15,755 nucleotides of DNA. Source: an uncultured Rhodospirillales bacterium. Lineage in GTDB: Bacteria; Pseudomonadota; Alphaproteobacteria; Acetobacterales; Acetobacteraceae. Below, piece by piece: positions 1 to 5,950 of the stretch. The first letter of the stretch is position 1; each line of letters begins with the position of its first letter. Both the position numbers and the translations under genes were made by a program. The DNA lies in assembly GCA_903928045.1 (NCBI GenBank), contig CAIYPH010000037.1, forward strand, positions 1 to 15,755. The letters run 5' to 3'. The notes below the pieces were generated by a model, which ran no database searches, had not been told where the DNA came from, and was given only the letters and a program-made list of their open reading frames with translations.

Positions 1-76
1 CCCGACTTCCATGCCGTTGGCGTACACCTCCGCACCAACCAGGGAGCGGTACACACCAAGCGGATAAAAATTTTTT
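1..76. other. left-edge sequence, possible gene fragment, undecided
   Basis: This stretch is too short to assign. On the minus strand one frame stays open to the window edge and reads plausibly as protein (…YRSLVGAEVYANGMEVG…). It could be the start of a gene downstream of the permease, but no well-placed ribosome-binding site and start codon are visible. On the plus strand a frame from base 2 ends with TAA at 65-67, just before the hairpin, so it could instead be the 3' end of a gene converging on the left operon. Third-position GC is similar in both frames and does not decide between them. I do not recognise either product. Confidence 0.2.
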
Positions 77-100
77 GCTTCTTTTTTTCAAAAAAGAAGC
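66..100 (-). terminator. hairpin with A/T tail, likely terminator of the left operon
   Basis: Bases 77-87 (GCTTCTTTTTT) are perfectly complementary to 90-100 (AAAAAAGAAGC), giving a stem of up to 11 bp; the innermost A-T pairs would open to form a loop. Reading the minus strand, the stem follows the permease stop codon (107-109) by 6 nt. It is followed by six A and then five T. The T-run is offset from the stem, so this is not a textbook intrinsic terminator. Bases 96-105 also form a perfect palindrome, GAAGCGCTTC. In this GC-rich window the A/T-rich block stands out. On the plus strand no T-run follows the hairpin, so the minus orientation is preferred, though a bidirectional role is possible. 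Confidence 0.6.
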
Positions 101-106
101 GCTTCC

Positions 107-1051
107 CTACAACCTCTCTCGCACCCGAGGATCCAACCAGGCCGCCACCAGATCGGCCGCCAGCGTACACAGCACAAAGGTGATCGTGGTCATCAGCACC
201 GCCCCCAGCACCACCGGATAATTGCGCGCGTTGACGGCTTCGAGCACCAGCTTGCCCACGCCGGGCCGGTTGAAGACGATTTCGATGAACACTGCCCCCG
301 AGAGCAGCCGTCCGGTGCCGGAGCCGAGCAGGGTGACGGTCGGCAGGATGCCGAGTTTCAGCGCGTAGCGGAACAGGACCCAGCGTTCCGGCAGCCCGAA
401 GGCCCGCGCGGTGCGGATATGGTTCTCCGCCAGCACTTCCAGCAGCGAGGCCCGCACCAGCCGGCAGATATAGCCGACCCAGCCGAGCCCGAGCGCGAAG
501 GAGGGCAGCACCAGGTGCCAGAGCTGCGTGAGCGGCTCGCCGGACGGCCCGGCCCCGAGCGCGGGAAACCAGCGCAGCCCGACGGCGAAAATCAGCAAGG
601 AGTAGATGGCAACAACGAAGGATGGCACCGCGATGGCGCTCACCGCCGCGATACCGGCCAGCCGATCGACCCAGGAATTGCGATACGCCGCCGAAAGACA
701 GCCGAGCGGAATACCAAGCGCGACCGACCAGCCGAGCCCGAGCGCCGCGAGTGCAAACGTATGCGGCATTTCCCGCGCCACCACCGCGGCCACCGGCGCA
801 TCGGTGAACAGGTCCCGCCCGAGATCGCCCCGCAGCGAGCGGGAGATGAAGGTCAGGAGCTGCACCAGCAGCGGCTCATCGAGCCCCATCCGGTCCCGGA
901 AGGCCTGCGTCAGCTCCGGCGTCGCGCGGGTGCCGAGCACGATCGCGGCGGGATCGCCGGGGACGAGATGGATCATGCTGAACAGAATCAGCATCGCAAC
1001 GAGCACGATCACCGCCGCGAGGCCGAGCCGGTTCAGCGTATAGCCGAGCAT
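107..1051 (-). CDS. ABC transporter permease, DppB/OppB type (peptide-type importer)
   Basis: This 314-residue inner-membrane permease of the binding-protein-dependent DppB/OppB/GsiC family would form half of the channel of a peptide-type importer. The N-terminus (MLGYTLNRLG) leads into a first membrane helix at about 9-29. The VPGDPA motif (30-35) and the GDLGRD motif (75-80) are typical of DppB proteins. Further helices lie at about 98-120, 132-160, 176-200, 240-260 and 281-303. The cytoplasmic EAA-type loop that docks on the ATPase is visible around 207-238 (IRTARAFGLPER… ending ILP). Length is normal for the family (about 305-340). It starts 9 nt after the solute-binding gene stop, with only a weak CAGGG-type ribosome site, so it is probably translated as part of that operon. 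No second permease or ATPase follows before the hairpin at 77-100. Substrate cannot be read from sequence. Confidence 0.93.
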   Translation of the reverse strand: MLGYTLNRLGLAAVIVLVAMLILFSMIHLVPGDPAAIVLGTRATPELTQAFRDRMGLDEPLLVQLLTFISRSLRGDLGRDLFTDAPVAAVVAREMPHTFALAALGLGWSVALGIPLGCLSAAYRNSWVDRLAGIAAVSAIAVPSFVVAIYSLLIFAVGLRWFPALGAGPSGEPLTQLWHLVLPSFALGLGWVGYICRLVRASLLEVLAENHIRTARAFGLPERWVLFRYALKLGILPTVTLLGSGTGRLLSGAVFIEIVFNRPGVGKLVLEAVNARNYPVVLGAVLMTTITFVLCTLAADLVAAWLDPRVRERL

Positions 1052-1060
1052 CCCTGCGGA

Positions 1061-2596
1061 TCAGGCCGGTTCGAAGAAGTTGAACAGTTGGAACTGCCCG
1101 TCCGGGCTGAGCGAGGGTTTCACCGTGTCGCGGTTCATCGAGGCGGTTGCCCCATGGGTGAGGAACACGTAGGAGCCGCTATCCTCCAGCATGTCCTGCA
1201 TCTGCTCGTACATCGCCTGGCGCTTCACGGTGTCGAGCTCGCCTTTCGCCTCTTCGTGCAGCTTGTCGAACGCGGGGTTGTTGAACCGCTCCCAGTTCCA
1301 CTCGCCGATCTGGCTGGAAACGAACCACGCGGTCGCCCAACTCGGGTCCGGCTGCATGGTGAAGCGCACGATATGCAGCCCCATCTCCTTCCACCGCCCG
1401 TTCTTGTCTCCCGCCAACGCCTTCTGCGACCCGCCATCGAAAGGAACCACCTCAACGGTAATGCCGATCTCCGCCAACGACGCCGCCACGATCTGCGCCG
1501 CGCTGATGAATTCGGTCGAATTGCGCACCCCGATGGTGGTCTTGAACCCCTTGGGGTAGCCGGCCTCGGCCAGCAGCGCCCGCGCCTTTGCCGGGTCGGG
1601 TTTGGCGATCTTGTTGGCCTTGCGATGGCCGAGCAGGCCGGGCGCGATAAACCCGGTCGCCCGATCCGCCACCCCGAAGAAGGCGCCTTCGAGCAGCATG
1701 TCGACATCGAGCCCATACTGGATCGCCCGCCGCACCCGGATATCCGCGAACACCCCGGCTTCGGACTGCATGCCGAGCCACCAATAGGCCAGCGAGGGTG
1801 TCACCTGCAGCTTGCTGTGCGCCGGGGGGGATTTGCGCAGCCGGGGAACCGAGGAGAGCGGAACCTGCGTGAAGTCGATCTCGCCGGCCTGGTAGGCGAT
1901 TTCCGCCGCGTTGGAGTCGACGATCTGGATGTAGTGGATCTCATCATAGGCCTGCTTCACCCCCGGCCAGCCGGGATTGCGCTCGAGGATGATACTGCGC
2001 CGCTGCTCGAGCCGCTTGATCCGATAGGGGCCGGAGGTCGCGGGAGGCTCGAGGGTAAACCGCTTCCCCTCCAGCGCCTCGACCGCCTTCTTGCACACGA
2101 TCGCCCCCGACGCGGTCGGTAGGGTGGAGGACCATAGCGGAACGAAGGGCCGCTTCAGCACGATCACCCCGGAATGGGTGCCGGTGATCTCGACATGATC
2201 AAGAAAATCCCAGTCCGTCCGATAGGCCGCCTTGAAGGCAGGATCGGCGATCCGCTCATAGGAGTATTTCACATCCTCCGCCGTCACCTCGCCGAACCCG
2301 TTGGTCCAGGGAATGCCGGTACGCAGCTGGAAGCGGATATGCGTGGGGTCGGTCTGCTCGATCTCGGCCGCCAGCTCCTTCTCCCAGTCCCAATTGCTGC
2401 CAGGCTTGAGCCGCACCAATCCGGGCAGAATGGCGCGGATCACGTCGCCATCGGTCACGCTGATCCGGTTGGCGGGGTCCAGCACCGCGATGTCGAGCAG
2501 CGACCGGGTCTTCAGGATCTTCAGCCCCTGCGCCCAAACGACATGCGGAATTGCAGCGAGCGACGGGGCGGCAAGAACGGCGCGGCGGGTCAGCAT
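1061..2596 (-). CDS. ABC transporter solute-binding protein, family 5 (peptide/nickel type)
   Basis: This 511-residue periplasmic binding protein would capture substrate for the adjacent permease. The N-terminus carries a twin-arginine-like signal: TRRAVL at 3-8, a short hydrophobic stretch, and a likely cleavage after Ala22 (VWA|QG). The mature part has SBP family-5 hallmarks: a segment ending LKPGSNWDWEKELA near the N-lobe, the ITVxAEDVKYSYER-like region (here VTAEDVKYSYERI), ATSGPYRI, IRVRRAIQYGLD, KARALLAEAGYPKGF, and a C-terminal FNNPAFDKLHEEA segment. Length is usual for the family (about 500-540). The start is supported by GAGGAG placed 8 nt upstream. The gene begins 12 nt after the CocE-like hydrolase stop and ends 9 nt before the permease, so the three genes form one operon. 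The ligand is unknown; peptides, opines, glycosides and nickel are all bound by this fold. Confidence 0.93.
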   Translation of the reverse strand: MLTRRAVLAAPSLAAIPHVVWAQGLKILKTRSLLDIAVLDPANRISVTDGDVIRAILPGLVRLKPGSNWDWEKELAAEIEQTDPTHIRFQLRTGIPWTNGFGEVTAEDVKYSYERIADPAFKAAYRTDWDFLDHVEITGTHSGVIVLKRPFVPLWSSTLPTASGAIVCKKAVEALEGKRFTLEPPATSGPYRIKRLEQRRSIILERNPGWPGVKQAYDEIHYIQIVDSNAAEIAYQAGEIDFTQVPLSSVPRLRKSPPAHSKLQVTPSLAYWWLGMQSEAGVFADIRVRRAIQYGLDVDMLLEGAFFGVADRATGFIAPGLLGHRKANKIAKPDPAKARALLAEAGYPKGFKTTIGVRNSTEFISAAQIVAASLAEIGITVEVVPFDGGSQKALAGDKNGRWKEMGLHIVRFTMQPDPSWATAWFVSSQIGEWNWERFNNPAFDKLHEEAKGELDTVKRQAMYEQMQDMLEDSGSYVFLTHGATASMNRDTVKPSLSPDGQFQLFNFFEPA

Positions 2597-2608
2597 GTGG
2601 GGGGCTCC

Positions 2609-4630
2609 TCAGGTGTGATCGCGCGGGATGATTTCGCTCCAGTTGCGGGTATAGACGCGCAGCTCGCCTTCCCAGGCGTCCAACTCCCCGTCGAGCCGGA
2701 ACTCGGTTGCCGTCGCGGTCATCACGACGCGGGTGCGGGTGCTGATCCGCCAGTCGCCGCGCCCCATCTCCTTGGTCCAGCGCGTTTCGTAATGCGCGCT
2801 CAGCGGATCCTCGTCGTGCACGCGACACTCGTGCCATTTGCTGCTGGCGATTTCGAGGCCGATCGCATCGATACGGGTCAACCCGTCGTCGTCGGCCATC
2901 AGGAACCTGGTCTCGCCGGTCATGTTGTCGCGCGTGACGCTCCGCTCATGGCTGCCGGGCCGGATGGTGGAGCGCGCCTCGGGTGGCGACATCTCAGGCG
3001 CTTCGAACGCAGCCAGTTCGCCGTCCCCAGGGCGCGGCGCCCGTTCCGGCAGGCTCAGCATCGCCGGGCCGGCGAACATGGTGAGGCCGAAACGCTCCGG
3101 GGACGGCCAGACGATCGGCCAGTACGTTGTCGACAGCGCGATACGAATTCGGTGTCCCGGCGCGAAGCGGTAGCCGGTATCGTTGAGCTGGACGCGAATG
3201 CGGTAGCGCTGCCCCGGAACCAGGACGGCTGGGAATTCGTGGCTGTCGCGGTGGGTGAGGTTGAGCACCCCGTAGCTGACCCGCACCGAAGCCCCATCGG
3301 GATGCACGTCACACAGCCGGGCGATGATCTTCGCGTTCGGCGCGGTCGCGGTGAGTTCAAGCTCGATCACCGGAGCGCCGAGGATCTCGATCGCCGCATC
3401 GAGCGGCGCGCTGTCGAACACCAGGGATTTCGCGTCGTCCTCCCGCTGATCCCCCGGGTCATCCCCCGCCCCGCCATGCGCGCACCAATTGCCCGAGGCC
3501 ATGCCGGTATTCTCCGGCGAGCAGACGAGCAACGGAGTCTCGCCGCCCGATGTGGACGCGATGCCGGACGCGGTGAGGTAGCGGATGACCGGCTGCAAAT
3601 TGGGGCTCGGCCAGGCCGGCTCGGCGACCCAGCGGCCGGGGAGGTCGGGGTAGAACGGTTGGGGACGGATCGTGTCGATGATCCAGGCCCGCAGCATCGG
3701 CTCGTCCATGATGCCGGTCTCGATGTCCTTCAGCCACTTGTCCCACCAGCGCAGGCTTTCCTGGAGAAACCCGATCGCCGGGCCGGGCATCCCGGCTTGC
3801 GGGTAGTTGTGCGCCCAGGGGCCGATCAACCCCTTGCGCGGCCCCTTGAGGCCGGCGAGCAGGCGGGGAATGGCGTTGGAATACCCGTCCGACCAGCCGC
3901 CGACGGCGTAGACCGGACACTCGATGGCGGAATAATCCTCGCACACCGAGCCGTGCTTGTAGAACGCGTCCCGCCGCTGATGCCGCGCCCAGACCGCGGG
4001 GTAGAAGATGTGGTTCTCCAGCCGCTCCATCCACATGTCCCGCCAGCGCTCGCCCACCAGCGCCGGGTCGGGCGGGCGGGTGGAGTGGGAGAACATGGTG
4101 GAGCCCCAGGTGAGGTTCTCCCGTAACAGACAGCCGCCCATATAGTGGATGTCATCCGCGTAGCGGTCATCGGTGGAACACAACGAGATCACCGCCCTCA
4201 GCGCCGGCGGGCGGCGGGCGGCGACTTGGAGGCCGTTGAAGCCGCCCCAGGAAATGCCGATCATGCCGACCGCGCCGGAGCACCAGGGTTGGGCGGCCAG
4301 CCAGGCGATCACCTCGATCGCGTCGTCCTGTTCCTGTTTGACATATTCGTCGATCGGCAGCCCCTCGGACTCGCCGGAGCCGCGGATATCGACCCGCACG
4401 CAGGCATAGCCGCGCTGCGCCGTCCAGGGATGTCGGCGCGCGTCACGTCCCGAGGTGCCGTCGCGCTTGCGATAGGGAAGATATTCGAGGATCGCCGGGA
4501 CCGGATCCGCCTCCGCGTCGACCGGCAGCCAGATCCGTGCGGCGAGGCGGGTGCCATCGGCGAGCGGAATCCACAGGTTCTCGATTTCACGGATGTCGCG
4601 CAGCCCAGAACCGGGCACGTCATCGGCCAT
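2609..4630 (-). CDS. CocE/NonD family serine hydrolase (alpha/beta hydrolase with X-Pro dipeptidyl-peptidase C domain)
   Basis: This 673-residue hydrolase belongs to the family that includes cocaine esterase, alpha-amino-acid ester hydrolases, glutaryl-7-ACA acylase and Xaa-Pro dipeptidyl peptidase. The alpha/beta core shows the nucleophile elbow GISWGG with Ser127, the acid in GGWSDGY (Asp248) and the His in GPWAHN (His274). LEYLPYRKRD (48-57) resembles the segment giving the oxyanion-hole Tyr of CocE. The C-terminal half is the jelly-roll PepX_C-type domain (VLVPGQRYRIRVQL, RFAPGHRIRIALS). It is about 100 residues longer than cocaine esterase, with an extra beta-rich tail. No signal peptide is visible, so it probably acts in the cytoplasm on imported substrate. 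The ATG at 4630 fits the domain start; an in-frame reading frame continues far upstream but is only a shadow of macA. An in-frame GTG 18 nt upstream cannot be excluded. It is the first gene of the left operon. Exact substrate (ester, amide or peptide) cannot be deduced. Confidence 0.9.
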   Translation of the reverse strand: MADDVPGSGLRDIREIENLWIPLADGTRLAARIWLPVDAEADPVPAILEYLPYRKRDGTSGRDARRHPWTAQRGYACVRVDIRGSGESEGLPIDEYVKQEQDDAIEVIAWLAAQPWCSGAVGMIGISWGGFNGLQVAARRPPALRAVISLCSTDDRYADDIHYMGGCLLRENLTWGSTMFSHSTRPPDPALVGERWRDMWMERLENHIFYPAVWARHQRRDAFYKHGSVCEDYSAIECPVYAVGGWSDGYSNAIPRLLAGLKGPRKGLIGPWAHNYPQAGMPGPAIGFLQESLRWWDKWLKDIETGIMDEPMLRAWIIDTIRPQPFYPDLPGRWVAEPAWPSPNLQPVIRYLTASGIASTSGGETPLLVCSPENTGMASGNWCAHGGAGDDPGDQREDDAKSLVFDSAPLDAAIEILGAPVIELELTATAPNAKIIARLCDVHPDGASVRVSYGVLNLTHRDSHEFPAVLVPGQRYRIRVQLNDTGYRFAPGHRIRIALSTTYWPIVWPSPERFGLTMFAGPAMLSLPERAPRPGDGELAAFEAPEMSPPEARSTIRPGSHERSVTRDNMTGETRFLMADDDGLTRIDAIGLEIASSKWHECRVHDEDPLSAHYETRWTKEMGRGDWRISTRTRVVMTATATEFRLDGELDAWEGELRVYTRNWSEIIPRDHT

Positions 4631-4655
4631 CGCCAGCCCCCGCACTATTTCGCCA

Positions 4656-4685
4656 ACACTAGGGGCGGAACGGTGAAGGAGGCAA
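4656..4685 (-). promoter_or_regulatory. possible promoter for the cocE-type operon
   Basis: Read on the minus strand, TTGCCT (4680-4685) and TAGTGT (4656-4661) are separated by 18 nt and lie about 25-55 nt upstream of the hydrolase start. The match to sigma70 boxes is only partial (4/6 and 3/6), but the layout is the kind seen at alphaproteobacterial promoters. The -35-like box overlaps the strong Shine-Dalgarno of the divergent mini-ORF, so the two directions would share sequence. Low confidence. Confidence 0.25.
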
Positions 4686-4715
4686 GCAATGCCGCCGATA
4701 CAGTGTGGCGGGTAG
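4676..4715 (+). promoter_or_regulatory. strong Shine-Dalgarno plus 8-codon mini-ORF ahead of macA (possible leader peptide)
   Basis: AAGGAGG at 4676-4682 is one of the best ribosome-binding sites in the window. It is spaced 6 nt from an ATG at 4689. That ATG opens a reading frame of eight codons, MPPIQCGG, ending in TAG at 4713-4715, out of frame with macA. The macA start at 4763 has no comparable ribosome site. A translated leader that controls macA by coupling or stalling is therefore possible; the Pro-Pro pair is a known kind of slow sequence for ribosomes. Alternatively the site may drive macA from a GTG start (4673 or 4703), although neither is well spaced from it. Inference only. Confidence 0.35.
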
Positions 4716-4733
4716 ATTCCGATCCTTACCGCG

Positions 4734-4746
4734 GGCGCCTCGCGCC
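4734..4746 (+). other. small GC hairpin between mini-ORF and macA start
   Basis: GGCGC (4734-4738) pairs with GCGCC (4742-4746) across a 3-nt loop, lying between the mini-ORF stop and the macA ATG. On its own a 5-bp GC stem is common in such DNA. Its position in the putative leader is the only reason to record it. Confidence 0.2.
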
Positions 4747-4762
4747 GGCTATTCGACGCAAA

Positions 4763-5950
4763 ATGCAAGACGTCAAAGCGCCATCCCCATCCAGAGCACG
4801 CGCCCTGCTGGCCAGCGGCTGGATGTGGCTGGTTGCCGTGGGCGTTCTGGGCGGCGCCGGCGCGGCCTGGTATTTTCTCGATTTCAGCCAGCCCGACATC
4901 AGCTACGCCACCGCGCCGGTGGAGCGGGGGGATGTCGAGAGCCAGGTCGTGGCCGCCGGTATCGTGCAGCCCGTCAAATACGTCGATGTCGGGGCGCAGA
5001 CCTCGGGCAAACTCAAGTCGCTGAAGGTCCATCGCGGTGACCAGGTGACGCTGGATCAGCTGCTTGCCGAGATCGACCCGGTGCTGACCGAGACCGCGAT
5101 CCGCTCCACCACCGCCGCGCTCGAAAGCATGACCGCGCTGCGCAGCCTGAAACAGGCGCAACTCGCGCTGGCCGCCTCCCTGCAGGCCCGCAGCGACAAG
5201 GCCTTCGCCCAGGGCGGTGGCGTGTCGGCCAATGACCGCGATACCGCGCGGGCCAATTTCGACATCGCCACCGCCGACGTCGCCGCGCTCACCGCGCAGA
5301 TGAAGCAGGCCTCGGCGGCGATCGATACCGCGAACGCCAACCTCGCTTACACCAAAATCACCGCGCCGATGGCCGGCGAGGTGGTGTCGATCATCGCGCT
5401 GGAGGGCCAGACGCTCAACGCCAACCAATCCGCGCCGAACATCCTGCGCATCGCCGATATCGCCACGGTCACGGTGTGGGCCCAGGTTTCGGAAGCCGAT
5501 ATCGTGCGGGTGAAGCCGGGGCAGGCGGTGCATTTCACCGTGCTCGGCGATGCCAGGCGCTGGGCAAGCACGGTGGCGCAGGTGCTGCCGACGCCGGAGT
5601 TGATCAACAACGTCGTCTTCTATGACGTGCTGTTCGACATCGCGAACACCGAGCGCATCCTCAAGATCCAGATGACGGCCCAGGTGTTCATCGTGCTCGC
5701 CCAGGCCAAGGGCGTGCTGCTGATGCCGAGCGGGGTGGCGGGGAACACCGCCGAGGGCGGGGCGATGAAGATCCGCGTGATCAACGCCGCCGGCGATGCC
5801 GAGCCCCGCGCCATCACCATCGGCATCAAGGGTGACATCATGACCGAGGTGAAAACCGGCCTGACGGAGGGCGAGCGGGTGGTGGTGCGGGAGATCGGCG
5901 CCGTCGCCGCCAAAAGCACCAGTGCGCTGACCGCGCGGCCCGTGCACTGA
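4763..5950 (+). CDS. macA: MacA-like periplasmic adaptor (HlyD/RND-type membrane fusion protein)
   Basis: This 395-residue adaptor would link the MacB-like inner-membrane protein to the outer-membrane channel. A short basic N-terminus (SRARALLASG) precedes a single membrane anchor at about 19-39. The first lipoyl half follows at about 72-107 (VGAQTSGKLKSLKVHRGDQV), then a helical hairpin rich in Ala and Gln at about 108-190. The second lipoyl half is at about 191-232 (LAYTKITAPMAGEVVSI), and a beta-barrel and membrane-proximal domain run to the end. Length and order match MacA (about 370-400). I chose the ATG at 4763 because it leaves a normal short cytoplasmic tail. It has no good ribosome site, and in-frame GTG codons at 4703 or 4673 would add 20 or 30 residues. 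Its stop overlaps the macB start by one base (TGATG). This is the first gene of the exporter operon. Confidence 0.9.
   Translation: MQDVKAPSPSRARALLASGWMWLVAVGVLGGAGAAWYFLDFSQPDISYATAPVERGDVESQVVAAGIVQPVKYVDVGAQTSGKLKSLKVHRGDQVTLDQLLAEIDPVLTETAIRSTTAALESMTALRSLKQAQLALAASLQARSDKAFAQGGGVSANDRDTARANFDIATADVAALTAQMKQASAAIDTANANLAYTKITAPMAGEVVSIIALEGQTLNANQSAPNILRIADIATVTVWAQVSEADIVRVKPGQAVHFTVLGDARRWASTVAQVLPTPELINNVVFYDVLFDIANTERILKIQMTAQVFIVLAQAKGVLLMPSGVAGNTAEGGAMKIRVINAAGDAEPRAITIGIKGDIMTEVKTGLTEGERVVVREIGAVAAKSTSALTARPVH

Noticed and set aside
1824..1830. Run of seven G in the left solute-binding gene, and a second run at 9224-9230 in the NodT-like gene, as possible phase-variation sites
   Set aside because: Both frames are intact and runs of this length are not rare in GC-rich DNA. 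No sign of slippage-based control.
419..2122. Long plus-strand open frame opposite the left permease and solute-binding genes
   Set aside because: It is rich in Arg, His, Pro and Gly with no domain pattern, and lies wholly antisense to two clearly recognisable genes. Such shadows are expected in GC-rich DNA.
2174..4126. 650-codon plus-strand frame opposite the CocE-type hydrolase
   Set aside because: Low-complexity, Arg/Asp/Gly-rich translation without motifs; the minus strand carries the intact catalytic triad and domain order.
4145..4762. Upstream extension of the macA frame into the hydrolase gene
   Set aside because: It is antisense to coding sequence and would put about 206 unrelated residues before the membrane anchor.
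4631..5947. Extension of the CocE-type frame to the right across macA
   Set aside because: The translation is His/Arg/Gly-rich shadow of macA. The family homology begins right after the ATG at 4630.
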